Positions 8,861 to 19,634 are shown, counted from the stretch's first letter. The stretch is DNA of 64,000 nt from Halosimplex pelagicum (GCF_013415905.1 NZ_CP058909.1:3720001-3784000), one strand, 5' to 3'. Numbers and translations: made by a program. The notes: generated by a model from the letters alone, not told the origin.

Positions 8861-9058
8861 ATGAGCGAGGTTACCGCGGGCTCGGACATGGGCATCGGGC
8901 TGGGACTGGCGTTCGGCGTGCTCGCGGTGGCGGGCGCGGTCGGCATGCTGGTCGCCTACAGCAATCAGGTCGTGGCGGGCTGGAGCTTCGCGCTAGCGAT
9001 CGTCGCTGGGATCTGCTCGATCGCCGGCGTCCACCTCTACGGTGGCGCGGACGCGTAA
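8861..9058 (+). CDS. Small two-helix membrane protein (DUF7525-like)
   Basis: The 65-residue protein has two transmembrane helices (GIGLGLAFGVLAVAGAVGM and VAGWSFALAIVAGICSIAG) joined by a short loop. The start MSEVTAGSDMG is chosen over an upstream in-frame Met because a TATA-like attaagtgg box lies about 28 nt before it. It resembles a haloarchaea-restricted family I remember as DUF7525. Function is unknown. Confidence 0.72.
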   Translation: MSEVTAGSDMGIGLGLAFGVLAVAGAVGMLVAYSNQVVAGWSFALAIVAGICSIAGVHLYGGADA

Positions 9059-9094
9059 GGAATTCTTAAGGGTGCTCGCGACCTAGCCCGGCGT

Positions 9095-9319
9095 ATGAGC
9101 GAACTCGGCGAGGAGGACAGGGAGATTCTGGATTATCTACGCGATAGCGTCTCGCGCGGGCAGAGTTACTTCAGAGCGAAGAACATCGCGGAGCAGATCG
9201 GTCTCTCTTCGAAGCAGGTCGGCGCGCGCCTGCCCAAGCTCGACGAGGAGTCCGACGACGTCGACATCGAGAAGTGGGGCCGCGCGCGCTCGACGACCTG
9301 GCGCGTCACGCTCAGTTAA
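9095..9319 (+). CDS. Small winged-helix-like protein (DUF7123-like)
   Basis: This 74-residue soluble protein has a helix-turn-helix pattern (REILDYLRDS... FRAKNIAEQIGLSSKQVGARLPKL) followed by a short beta wing (WGRARSTTWRVTL). It is preceded by a good TATA-like tcttaagg about 28 nt upstream. The fold suggests DNA binding, possibly a small transcription regulator. It resembles a haloarchaeal family I recall as DUF7123. Targets are unknown. Confidence 0.72.
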   Translation: MSELGEEDREILDYLRDSVSRGQSYFRAKNIAEQIGLSSKQVGARLPKLDEESDDVDIEKWGRARSTTWRVTLS

Positions 9320-9355
9320 CGGGCTCTTTTAGGGGACGGGGACCGAAGCACCGTC

Positions 9356-9784
9356 ATGACTGTTCGGGTGGAGCGGTCGTTCGAGCTACCGGTCGACCGC
9401 GAGCGCGTCTGGGAGTTCATCGCCGACCCGGGACGGAGAGCCGGCGCCATCAGCGTCGTCTCGGACTACACCGTCCACGACGACGGCAGCGCGACCTGGC
9501 GACTCGACCTCCCGATCCCGGTCGTGAACCGGACCATCGCTGTCGAGACCGAGGACGAGGAGCGCCGATCGCCGGAGTACGTCCGGTTCGTCGGCCGCTC
9601 GAAGGTGATGAAGGTGGTCGGCGAGCACGAACTGACCGAGACCGACGAGGGGACGCGGCTCACCAACCGCTTCGTCGTCGACGGGTCGCTCCCGGGCGTC
9701 GAACGCTTCTTCAAGCGGAATCTCGACGAGGAGATGCAGAACCTGGAGCAGGCGCTGGCCGACGACCTCGGGGTCGAAGTGTGA
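9356..9784 (+). CDS. SRPBCC/CoxG-like family protein
   Basis: A 142-residue START-like (SRPBCC) protein: it begins VRVERSFELPVDRERVWEFIADP and ends with the long amphipathic helix LPGVERFFKRNLDEEMQNLEQAL, which closes the hydrophobic pocket. The family binds small hydrophobic ligands; CoxG relatives are linked to CO dehydrogenase or quinone carriage, but no such genes are nearby. Its stop overlaps the next gene's GTG start (GTGA), so the nitrilase is probably in the same operon. Confidence 0.8.
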   Translation: MTVRVERSFELPVDRERVWEFIADPGRRAGAISVVSDYTVHDDGSATWRLDLPIPVVNRTIAVETEDEERRSPEYVRFVGRSKVMKVVGEHELTETDEGTRLTNRFVVDGSLPGVERFFKRNLDEEMQNLEQALADDLGVEV

Positions 9785-10587
9785 GGCTCGCGCTCGCCCA
9801 GCTGCGGATCGAGGGCGGCGACGCGGCGAGCAACGTCGAGCGCGCGCGGACGGCCGTCGCCGAGGCCGCCGCCGACGGCGCGGATCTCGTCGCGCTCCCG
9901 GAGATCTTCAACGTCGGCTACTTCGCGTTCGACAGCTACGCCCGCGACGCCGAGAGCGTCGCCGGCCCGACCGTCTCCGCGCTCGCCGAGAGCGCGCGCG
10001 AGCACGGCGTGGGCATCCTCGCGGGGAGCATCGTCGAAGACCTGGCGGCCTCCCGGGCCGACGGCGTCGAGACGCCCGCCGCGGAGGGGCTAGCCAACGC
10101 CGCGGTCTTCCTCGACCGGACGGGCGAGCGCCGGGCGGTGTACCGCAAACACCACCTGTTCGGCTACGGCTCCGCCGAACAGGAGCTCCTGACGCCCGGC
10201 GAGTCCGTCCCGACCGTCGAGTTCGACGACCACACCGTCGGCGTGACGACTTGCTACGACCTGCGGTTCCCGTCGCTGTATCGGGACCTCGTGGACGCGG
10301 GGGCGACGATGGTGCTCGTCCCGAGCGCGTGGCCCTACCCCCGCGTCGAGCACTGGCGGCTGTTCCCGCGGGCCCGCGCCGTCGAGAACCTGCTGTACGT
10401 CGGCGCCGTCAACGGCGTCGGGAGCTTCGACGACGCCGACCTGCTGGGGCGGTCGACGATATACGACCCGTGGGGGACGACGCTCTCGAGCGCCGGCGAC
10501 GAGGCCGCCGTCGTGACCGCCGACGTGGACGCCGACCGCGTCGCCGAGATCCGGTCGGAGTTCCCCGCGCTGGAAGACCGTCGATAG
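9781..10587 (+). CDS. Carbon-nitrogen hydrolase (nitrilase superfamily)
   Basis: A 268-residue amidase of the nitrilase superfamily. The catalytic triad is visible as Glu41 (ALPEIFN), Lys123 (YRKHHLF) and Cys158 (TTCYDLRFP). It should hydrolyse a C-N bond in a small amide; the substrate (for example an omega-amide or deaminated glutathione type) cannot be decided. The GTG start overlaps the SRPBCC stop by 4 nt. It has the usual single-domain length and no export signal. Confidence 0.9.
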   Translation: MRLALAQLRIEGGDAASNVERARTAVAEAAADGADLVALPEIFNVGYFAFDSYARDAESVAGPTVSALAESAREHGVGILAGSIVEDLAASRADGVETPAAEGLANAAVFLDRTGERRAVYRKHHLFGYGSAEQELLTPGESVPTVEFDDHTVGVTTCYDLRFPSLYRDLVDAGATMVLVPSAWPYPRVEHWRLFPRARAVENLLYVGAVNGVGSFDDADLLGRSTIYDPWGTTLSSAGDEAAVVTADVDADRVAEIRSEFPALEDRR

Positions 10588-10646
10588 CTCAAGCGCGCGT
10601 TTGAAGCGACGGTATCCCTTTCGTGGCGGCGACGGATCCGACGCGT

Positions 10647-11768
10647 ATGGTTCGAAAGGCAGTGATTCTCGTGGCCGTGCTGGTGGCCCTCGCGGGCTGT
10701 GCGAGCATGGGGTCGGGCGACTCGGCGAACCGCGACGGCGCGGAACCGCAAGCGGCCGATGCGGGCGACGGGGGAGACGGCGGCGACGGGAGCGGCGGTG
10801 CCGCCGGCGGTGACGGCGGGTCCGGCGGTAGCGACGCGGCGGACGCCGAGTTCGGCGCGAGCGACGATAGCGGTGGCGGCCAGGGAAGCGCCGCCGCACA
10901 GGTCGACCGCGCGCTGATCAAGACGGGCGAGGTGGCCCTCGAAGTGGAGAACTACTCCGTCGCCGAGCGGGCGGTCAGGGACCGGGCGGCGGACCTCGGG
11001 GGCTACGTCTCGGGGTCGAACGTCGAACTCCACCACCGCGAGAACGAGACCTGGCGGACCGGCCACGTCGAGGTGCGGGTCCCCTCGGCGAACTTCACGG
11101 CGCTGTACGAGGGCGCCCAGGGCGAGGGGACGGTGCTGTCGGCCGACTCGAACACGAAGGACGTGACCGACCAACTGGTCGACCTGACGGCTCGACTGGA
11201 GAACCTCCGCTCCCAGCGCGACCGCCTGCGCTCGCTGTACGACTCGGCCAACACGACCGAGGACCTCCTCGACGTGGGCGAGCAGCTCTCCGACGTACAG
11301 GGGGAGATCGAACGGCTCGAAGCCCAGAAGCGGTCGCTACGCGACAGGGTGTCCTTCTCGACGGTCCGCGTCGAGTTGAGCGAGCCCGAGCCCGACGCGG
11401 TCGCGCCCGAGGAGCCGACGCCGTTCCACGAGCAGTCGCCCGTCGCGGTTTTCACCTCGTCGGTTAGCGGCTTCGTCACGTTCGCTCGCACGGTCTTCGT
11501 CGCGGGCGTCGCCGCGGTGCCGTGGGTCGTCGGGCTCGGCGTGCCCGCCCTCCTCGTTGTCGGCGCCGGACGGCGTGTGGGTGTCAGGCGGCGACTACCG
11601 TTCGTCGGCGGCCGGTCGGGCTCGTTGCGCCCGTCCACCGACCGCGACGACGCGGGCGAGGGCCTCCGAACCGAGTTCGAGTCGGACGACGAGGACGGTT
11701 CGGACGAGTCGACCTCGGAGTCGGACGCCGGGGGCGGCGGGTCGACCGACGAGTCCGGGGAGGAGTGA
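10647..11768 (+). CDS. DUF4349 domain lipoprotein
   Basis: This 373-residue exported protein has a signal with lipobox (LVALAGC, about residue 18), a Gly/Asp/Ser-rich linker to about residue 80, then a DUF4349 domain (IKTGEVALEVENYSVAERAV ... GGYVSG) containing a coiled-coil (LTARLENLRSQRDRLRSLYDS ... EIERLEAQKRSLRDRV). A C-terminal transmembrane helix (about 275-305) and an acidic tail follow. I start at the Met giving MVRKAVILVAVL, not the Met eight codons earlier. DUF4349 proteins are envelope proteins of unknown function. Confidence 0.85.
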   Translation: MVRKAVILVAVLVALAGCASMGSGDSANRDGAEPQAADAGDGGDGGDGSGGAAGGDGGSGGSDAADAEFGASDDSGGGQGSAAAQVDRALIKTGEVALEVENYSVAERAVRDRAADLGGYVSGSNVELHHRENETWRTGHVEVRVPSANFTALYEGAQGEGTVLSADSNTKDVTDQLVDLTARLENLRSQRDRLRSLYDSANTTEDLLDVGEQLSDVQGEIERLEAQKRSLRDRVSFSTVRVELSEPEPDAVAPEEPTPFHEQSPVAVFTSSVSGFVTFARTVFVAGVAAVPWVVGLGVPALLVVGAGRRVGVRRRLPFVGGRSGSLRPSTDRDDAGEGLRTEFESDDEDGSDESTSESDAGGGGSTDESGEE

Positions 11769-12128
11769 GCGACCGCGGAACTGCCCGGCGGCGTTTCGTC
11801 ATGCGAGACGGTCCCACGTGAACGTCACTCGGGGGTGGTTCCAGACACGAGATTTATATCGTAGGACGCGTAACCAACTGGTGCCGGCAAGACGCTTTTC
11901 ACGTCGCACCCGGCAATCCAACCGCGCTCGGCCAGGCCCACGTCGACCACTCGCCGCGGCACCTGTCCGGACAGGCCGCCGCGGCCCGCCTCCTCGTCCA
12001 CGGCCCGCCTCTCACCTTTCGTCTCCGCGCTCGACGGACCCGAGAGCGGCGACTCTCCGTCATTGAACGGGTCACGCTGCTCGACGCATCGGAAACGGGA
12101 CGGGCGACAGTGGGACGGAAGCCGTCGC
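11769..12128. other. 360-bp stretch with no convincing gene
   Basis: The region lies between a plus-strand lipoprotein gene and a convergent beta-propeller gene. Open frames here are arginine- and proline-rich, as expected of frame shadows in GC-rich DNA. One striking AT-rich box (gatttatatcg) near 11852-11862 looks like a promoter element, but the frame that begins about 26 nt downstream is not protein-like. A non-coding transcript is possible but not shown. Confidence 0.4.
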
Positions 12129-13442
12129 TCAGACGTCGAGCGCGTACAGGTCACCCGTCTCCGTGAGACAGTACGCGACGCCACCCGCGACGGCCGGCAC
12201 ACCCGGTCGTCCGGCGTACACCGCGTCACCCTCCGATTCCTCGGAGAACGCGACCGTCGCCACCAGCGAACCGTCCGACCGGTCCAGCACGGCCAGCGAA
12301 CTCCCGATACTCAGGTAGACGCAATCGTCGGAGACGGTGCAGTGGCGGAGGGTCGCCACTCCGTCGTCGGATACGCCGACCTCCACGAGATCCGCCCCCG
12401 TTCGCTCCCACGAGACGGTTCTCTCCCGGGCGTCGAGCGCGATGATCTTCCGTTCGGTCACGGCGTACAGCGTGCCGTCCGCGACGGCGAGCGAGCGCGG
12501 ACGCTCCCGAAACCGCTCGAACGTCCACCGATGGACGCCGTCGGTGGCGTCCCATCTCGCCACCGACCGGTCGTCGTGGGGCGCGTAGACGGCGCCGTCG
12601 GCGAGCACCGGAGGGCAGTACGCCTCGCCCGCGGCCGTCTCCCACGTCACGTCGCCGCTGGTCGCGTCGAGCCGCGCGATGCGGCTCCCGACGAGAGCGA
12701 AGACGCCGCCGTCACCCACCGCCGCCGAGGCGGTTCGCGAGCCCGGTTCGGCCACGTCGGTCTGCCACTCGACGGAGCCGGTGTCGGCGTCGAGCGCGGT
12801 CACCGCTCTGGTCTCGGTGGCGCCGCCGATATACACCGATCCGTCGTGGACCGTCGGGGCGGTCTCCGGCAGGCCGACCGTCGGTTTGAGCAACTGTCGG
12901 CTCGGTGCGCGCCACAGGCGCTCGCCGGTCTCCGCGTCGAACGCGGTGACGCCGCGCCAGGCGCGGCCGATCACGAACCGCGAGGCGACGAAGACGGTCC
13001 CGTCCGCGACCGTCGGCGACGTGAGCTCGCGCGGTCCGGGGTCGGCACACCAGGCCAGCGTGCCGTCGGACCGGTTCAGCGCGTAGAGCCGGCGGTCGGA
13101 GACGTAACAGTACTCCCCGGAGACGACCGGTGCAGCGAGGTTCCCGACGCCGAGACTATCCGGTCCCGGCCCGATGTCCGTCCGCCAGTGCTCGTCACCT
13201 ATCGCCGCTTCCGTCGCTGTCCCGGACGATCCGGAGACCTGTCCGGACATGCGATGGTCCGCGCGCGGATGCGGGAAGCTCCCCTCGACAGGCGCGTCGG
13301 CGGATCGTTCGTTGTCGTCGATGGCACAGTCCTCGGGGTCGGGGTTCCACTGCGTGGCGTGCCGCATGGCGGCGTAGCCGCCGGCGCCGACTGCGCCGAA
13401 CCCGATAGATGCGAGAACCGACCGTCTGGACGGGGAGGGCAC
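12129..13442 (-). CDS. PQQ-binding-like beta-propeller protein, Tat-exported
   Basis: About 437 residues of repeated beta-propeller blades of the PQQ/BamB type, each with Ala-Leu-Asp-Ala and W-x-x-x (for example TAVTALDADTGSVEWQT and VTAFDAETGERLW). The start is a GTG giving MPSPSRRSVLASIGFG, a twin-arginine signal; a GTG 12 codons earlier is also in frame, but a TATA-like tttatctta lies between them at the correct distance for the shorter form. Extracellular, function unknown; PQQ-enzyme catalytic residues are not evident, so it may be a binding or scaffold protein. Confidence 0.85.
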   Translation of the reverse strand: MPSPSRRSVLASIGFGAVGAGGYAAMRHATQWNPDPEDCAIDDNERSADAPVEGSFPHPRADHRMSGQVSGSSGTATEAAIGDEHWRTDIGPGPDSLGVGNLAAPVVSGEYCYVSDRRLYALNRSDGTLAWCADPGPRELTSPTVADGTVFVASRFVIGRAWRGVTAFDAETGERLWRAPSRQLLKPTVGLPETAPTVHDGSVYIGGATETRAVTALDADTGSVEWQTDVAEPGSRTASAAVGDGGVFALVGSRIARLDATSGDVTWETAAGEAYCPPVLADGAVYAPHDDRSVARWDATDGVHRWTFERFRERPRSLAVADGTLYAVTERKIIALDARERTVSWERTGADLVEVGVSDDGVATLRHCTVSDDCVYLSIGSSLAVLDRSDGSLVATVAFSEESEGDAVYAGRPGVPAVAGGVAYCLTETGDLYALDV

Positions 13443-13523
13443 TGTCCGACGTTCAGGGAGTGGTAAGATAAACGTCACGACACCCCATCGAACTCGGGCC
13501 GCCCGTCCTCCGATCGCGCGAGT

Positions 13524-15056
<1,533 letters not shown>

Positions 15057-15264
15057 GGCTCGTCGTTCGACTGCGACGGTGAAAAAGCCCCTGCGGCCGT
15101 CGCCGCTCCTTCGCTCGACCCCGTCGATCTCCGTTCGTTCGGCGGCCCTGCCGGTCGTCCGCCGAACTCCCCCGACCGCCGCTCCATCGCGTTATCAGCC
15201 CCGATACTCCGCGAAATATTGATTATAGTTCGTTATAGATATCGAAACGGGCGAGTGATAGACG

Positions 15265-16122
15265 ATGGCTACCGTATCAGGGCCGCCGAGCCGGGTCGGG
15301 ACGAGTGGAGAGAGCGACGCCGAGGGAGCGGACGGCCGGGGATCGGACGACGGGGCCGACCCGACGGTCGCGGTGTTCGACGGGTCGACGCGGGCGGCGC
15401 TGTACCGGCGGTGGCTCCCCGAGACCCTGGATGTCGTCACCGCGCGGTCGGTCGGTGAGGCCAGGGAGACGGTCGACCGGACGACGGCGGTCGCGCTCGT
15501 GCGCCACGAGCTATCGGAGCCGAAACGCTCGGCGATCGCCGACCTGCTGGAGGGCCGAGCGAGCCGCGTTCGGACCGTGATCACGACCAGCGGCCACGAG
15601 CCGGTCAGCGACTCCGTCGTCGACGCGGACGCCTGCCTGTGCGAACCGATCGACAGGGAGTCACTCCGAGAGGTCGTCGGCTGCCAGCTCGCGATGGCGT
15701 CGTACGGGCGGCTGCTCGCGGAGTACTACGAGTGTACGGCCTGGCTGTCGTCCAGGGAGGTCGAACTCCGTGCCGAGGAACGGGACGACGACGAGCGCTA
15801 TCGCCGCCTGGAGTCGCGGCGGGCGGACCTGGCCGCGGGGATCAAGACGCTCCAGAAGCGTCTCTCGGCCGAGGAGGTGCGGTCGGTGCTGTTCGACATC
15901 GCGCCCCCGGAGTACGAGCGCGAGGCCGCGGAACGCGAACCGACGAGCGGCAAGTACCGACCGGACGGCTGTCGGTCTTGCGGGCGCGACTGGAACGTCA
16001 ACCCCGACGGCTCGCCCGCCGGCTACCGGCGGCTGGGCGCGTTCGTCTGGGAGTGTACCGACTGCGGGACGCTCCACGACCGCTCGGACCCCGCGAACCA
16101 GCGGATCGCTCGTCGCCGGTGA
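15265..16122 (+). CDS. HalX-domain protein with degenerate receiver and zinc ribbon
   Basis: This 285-residue protein has a disordered N-terminus (1-32), a receiver-like fold (33-140), a HalX helical domain (145-200, ASYGRLLAEYYECTAWLSSREVEL) and a C-terminal zinc ribbon with Cys236/Cys239 and Cys264/Cys267. At the phosphoacceptor position the receiver has Arg80 (ALVRHEL) instead of Asp, and the conserved Lys is Glu127 (CEPID). It therefore probably is not phosphorylated in the normal way. Twin TATA-like boxes (gattatag, gttatag) lie about 27-40 nt upstream. It is likely a regulator; targets are unknown. Confidence 0.82.
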   Translation: MATVSGPPSRVGTSGESDAEGADGRGSDDGADPTVAVFDGSTRAALYRRWLPETLDVVTARSVGEARETVDRTTAVALVRHELSEPKRSAIADLLEGRASRVRTVITTSGHEPVSDSVVDADACLCEPIDRESLREVVGCQLAMASYGRLLAEYYECTAWLSSREVELRAEERDDDERYRRLESRRADLAAGIKTLQKRLSAEEVRSVLFDIAPPEYEREAAEREPTSGKYRPDGCRSCGRDWNVNPDGSPAGYRRLGAFVWECTDCGTLHDRSDPANQRIARRR

Positions 16123-16312
16123 ACGTTCGCGCGCCTCCGAACTCTCTACCGTTGCCACACAGGTCTCGGATGGTCTCGGTGAGTTCGTCGATCGCGATCG
16201 CCCGGCGATCCATCGTGCCGATGATCTCTCCGGTAGCCACTCCGTGGGGAAACGTCGGTCGGACTAACCGGTAGCCGGAGCTATCCGGAACGCAAGTACC
16301 GACAGACCCGGA

Positions 16313-17173
16313 TCATCCGTCAGTTTCCGAGGCGATCACGGCCACGGTACTGCCGAGCCACAGACACAGACCGAACAATGCGGCCCAGCCGGTGAGGTAC
16401 CAGGGCACGGTCTGGAAGGTGTGTTCGGCGACGAAAGCGTTCGTGATGAACTCGTTCAGTTCCGGGTCGGGTTCGAGTTGCCGAGTCGTGATGACCGCTC
16501 CACTGCTCGAGCTCCCGACCCCGTAGATCCAGTTTACACCGGCGATAAACAGCCGAAACGGGCTCAGCCGGTGCAACAGAAAGTACAGCGGAGCCGCCGG
16601 GGGTTGAAACGTGTTCAACGGTGTTTCGGTGACGATATCGTACCCCAGATCCACGATCGCCTGGAAGAACAGTGTCGCGCCCAGAACGAGCAGCGCCCCG
16701 ACTCGCCCCTGGATCGACCGAGAGGTGAGCGTCCCTGTGGCCACACCGACCCCGACACAGGTTGTCGCGTAGACCGGCGTCACCAGCAGGAACGCGACTG
16801 TGCGGAGTAGCGACGGAGCACCGCGTTCGGGTATCTGCGTCCCAACTGCCAGAGCGATGAGCCACCCCGAGACTACGATTACCGCGAGTGCTACGTCGGC
16901 GTACGTCTCCCGGGCAGTCTGCGACGTGGCGTCGTCCTGGGTCGTCCGCCACCAACCGACCAAGAACCCGCCGACGAGGATCACCAGCGCGAGATCCCGC
17001 ACCGCGTACAGCACGGCGATATCTGGACCGACGAGTCCGACCACTCGGCCCGGCACGGACGGTCCCCGGGTCTGCGAGACCACGAGGACGTACAGCGTCG
17101 AAACGACGGCGAAAGCCGCTACCGGCAGACGCGTGAATTCCGTTCTGATACGGTTCTGGAGGGACATCCACAT
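16313..17173 (-). CDS. Multi-pass membrane protein, ABC-2-type permease-like
   Basis: About 286 residues with six predicted transmembrane segments. It begins MWMSLQNRIRTEFTRLPV, a cytoplasmic start resembling haloarchaeal ABC-2 permeases, and has large loops near residues 170-240. A TATA-like tattttatc box lies about 25 nt upstream of the Met, which fixes this start over longer frames. No ATP-binding partner gene lies beside it, which is unusual for an ABC permease; it could be an orphan or a remnant of a larger cluster. The assignment is tentative. Confidence 0.55.
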   Translation of the reverse strand: MWMSLQNRIRTEFTRLPVAAFAVVSTLYVLVVSQTRGPSVPGRVVGLVGPDIAVLYAVRDLALVILVGGFLVGWWRTTQDDATSQTARETYADVALAVIVVSGWLIALAVGTQIPERGAPSLLRTVAFLLVTPVYATTCVGVGVATGTLTSRSIQGRVGALLVLGATLFFQAIVDLGYDIVTETPLNTFQPPAAPLYFLLHRLSPFRLFIAGVNWIYGVGSSSSGAVITTRQLEPDPELNEFITNAFVAEHTFQTVPWYLTGWAALFGLCLWLGSTVAVIASETDG

Positions 17174-17403
17174 CAAGTGTGAAATAGGTGATAAAATACG
17201 GTTTCGATCCGATTTCGGTGGATCTTCGCCACCGTCGTCTTTCTCTGTGGGGGTGTTTCCTCCGAAAGATACGTAACACCTGATAGCACGACTCCGGGAC
17301 CGCTGCACGGGTATCGAGGAAAGACTTCCCGCTGACGAAGTCCAGGCAGCCACCCGCGACGTTCGGTCGCACGGTGCCGGCAACGCGGGCGACTCAGTCC
17401 CTG

Positions 17404-19602
17404 CTACGGCGCGGGATCGATCCGTTCCAGCGCGTGCTCGAAGTCGTCGGCACCGATCACCACGTCGTCGGCTTTCTCGTTGGCCTCCTCGGGGTCGACG
17501 CCGGCGGCGACCTCGCTGATGGCCCGCATCGACGCCGCGCGGACCAGCGACTCGATCTGCGCGCCCGACAGCCCCTCCGTCTCGCCGGCGAGTTCGTCCA
17601 GGTCCACGTCGTCGCCGAGCGGCTTGCCCTCGACGTGTACGTCCAGGATCGCCCGCCGGCCCGCCTCGTTCGGGTTCGGGACCTCGACGTGCTGTTCGAG
17701 CCGGCCGGGTCGCAGCAGCGCGTCGTCGAGCATGTCCCGGCGGTTCGTCGCGGCGAGGACGACGACGTTCGGATTCTCGGCGGCGCTGTCCATCTCCGTG
17801 AGCAGCTGCGAGACGACGCGCTCGGTCACCTCGTTGCCGTCCATGCGGCCGCCGGCGATGCCGTCGATCTCGTCGAAGAAGACGATCGCCGGCGCGGTCT
17901 GGCGGGCGCGGTCGAACACTTCTCTGACTGCTTTCTCGCTCTCGCCGACGTACCGGTCCATCAGTTCCGGCCCCGCGACGCGGATGAAGTTGACGCCGCT
18001 CTCGCCCGCGACAGCCCGCGCGAGCAGCGTCTTCCCCGTCCCCGGCGGGCCGTGCAGCAGGACGCCCGAGGGCGGGTCGGTGTTGGTCGCGGTGAACAGG
18101 GGGCCGTACTCCAGCGGCCACTCGACGGCCTGTTCGAGCGTCGATTTCGCCTCCGCCAGCCCGCCCACGTCGTCGAAGGTGACCGTCGGCGACTCGGCGA
18201 CGTACTCCCGCATCGCCGAGGGCTCGACCGTCCGCAGCGCCGCCTCCATGTCCTCCCGGGTCACCTCCGGCTCGTCCCGGGTTCGCCGGAGCGCGTGCAT
18301 CGCGGCCTCGGTCGTGAGGGTGTGCAGGTCCGCGCCGACGAACCCGTGGGTCCGGCCGGCCACCCTGTCGAGGTCCACGTCCTCGGCCAGGGGCATCCCG
18401 CGGGTGTGTACGTCGAGGATCTCCCGGCGGCCGGTCTCGTCCGGAACCCCGATCTCGATCTCGCGGTCGAACCGTCCCCCGCGGCGCAGCGCGGGGTCGA
18501 TGCTGTCGACGCGGTTGGTCGCGCCGATGACGATGACCTGTCCGCGGTCCTCCAGCCCGTCGAGCAGGGTGAGCAGCTGCGCGACGACGCGGTTCTCCAT
18601 GTCCGAGTCCTCGTCGCGCTCGCCCGCGATGGCGTCGATCTCGTCGACGAAGATGATCGCCGGGGCGTTGGCCTCGGCGTGGTCGAACGCCTCGCGCAGC
18701 CGCTCCTCGCTCTCGCCCTTGTACTTCGAGACGACCTCCGGCCCGGAGATCACGTCGAAGTAGGCGTCAACCTCGTTGGCGACCGCGCGCGCGATGAGCG
18801 TCTTCCCCGTCCCCGGCGGGCCGTGCAACAGCACGCCCCGTGGCGGCGAGATACCCAGCCGGGTGAACAGATCGGGGTTCGACAGCGGCAGCTCGATCAT
18901 CTCCCGGACCTGGTCGAGTTCGTCGTCCAGCCCACCGATGTCCTCGTAGGAGACGCCCGTGCGCGATGCGGACTCGTCGGGGGTCGACTCCGCCGCCGCG
19001 CCGCCCGCGGTCGAGCCCGCCGATCCGCTCGAACTGCTCGACGTGCCGCTCGCTCCCGCACCGCCGCCGCTCGCCGAGCCGGTCCCACCGGTCGCGCCCC
19101 CGGTCGGCGTCCCGTCGATCGGCGGGAGGACGGTGATGTCCGTCTCGTCGGTGACCCGGACCGCGCCGTCGGGGTCGGTCCCGGAGACGGCGAAGGCGCC
19201 GACGCCGTCGATGTGGACCTGTTCGCCCTCGCGGAGCGGGCGGTCCAGCAAGGCGCGTCGGACCGCCGACTCCTGCTGTGCGTCGTCGAGTCCGACCGTC
19301 TGGGCCAGCCGGACGGTCAGGCTGTCGGCCTCCCGGACGGAGGTCTGCTCGACGGTGACGGTGTCGCCGATGTTCACGCCGGCGTTGGCCCGCGTGTCGG
19401 CGTCGATGCGGATGTAGGCGCCGTCGCCGCTCTCGGGCCACGCTTTCGCGACGGTCGCCCGCTCGCCCTGGATGACGAGCGGGTCGCCGCTCAGCACACC
19501 CAGTTTCGAGCGGACGCGTTCGGGGACCCGCGCGATGCCGCGGCCGGCGTCGCGCTTGTTCGCTCCTTCGACGGAGACCTCGATGGCGTCGCCGCTTCCC
19601 AT
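17404..19602 (-). CDS. Cdc48/p97-family AAA+ ATPase
   Basis: A 732-residue protein with an N-terminal Cdc48-N double-psi domain (about 4-160), a Gly/Ser-rich linker (163-213), AAA D1 with Walker A at 261-268 (GPPGTGKT) and Walker B at 316-323 (IIFVDEID), and AAA D2 with Walker A at 518-525 and Walker B at 573-580 (IVFFDEID). It unfolds or remodels protein complexes, probably feeding the proteasome. The C-terminal HbYX-type proteasome docking motif is not present (ends RIDPAP). The start follows a TATA-like aaacataaag about 26 nt upstream. Confidence 0.95.
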   Translation of the reverse strand: MGSGDAIEVSVEGANKRDAGRGIARVPERVRSKLGVLSGDPLVIQGERATVAKAWPESGDGAYIRIDADTRANAGVNIGDTVTVEQTSVREADSLTVRLAQTVGLDDAQQESAVRRALLDRPLREGEQVHIDGVGAFAVSGTDPDGAVRVTDETDITVLPPIDGTPTGGATGGTGSASGGGAGASGTSSSSSGSAGSTAGGAAAESTPDESASRTGVSYEDIGGLDDELDQVREMIELPLSNPDLFTRLGISPPRGVLLHGPPGTGKTLIARAVANEVDAYFDVISGPEVVSKYKGESEERLREAFDHAEANAPAIIFVDEIDAIAGERDEDSDMENRVVAQLLTLLDGLEDRGQVIVIGATNRVDSIDPALRRGGRFDREIEIGVPDETGRREILDVHTRGMPLAEDVDLDRVAGRTHGFVGADLHTLTTEAAMHALRRTRDEPEVTREDMEAALRTVEPSAMREYVAESPTVTFDDVGGLAEAKSTLEQAVEWPLEYGPLFTATNTDPPSGVLLHGPPGTGKTLLARAVAGESGVNFIRVAGPELMDRYVGESEKAVREVFDRARQTAPAIVFFDEIDGIAGGRMDGNEVTERVVSQLLTEMDSAAENPNVVVLAATNRRDMLDDALLRPGRLEQHVEVPNPNEAGRRAILDVHVEGKPLGDDVDLDELAGETEGLSGAQIESLVRAASMRAISEVAAGVDPEEANEKADDVVIGADDFEHALERIDPAP

Positions 19603-19624
19603 ACCCCCGCTATCGGGCCGACGC

Positions 19625-19634
19625 TCTTTATGTT
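19625..19634 (-). promoter_or_regulatory. TATA box of the Cdc48 gene
   Basis: On the minus strand aaacataaag lies about 26 nt before the ATG. It supports the MGSGD start and a leaderless transcript. The adjacent upstream sequence contains a short 7-bp inverted repeat (19707-19726) of unknown meaning. Confidence 0.5.
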
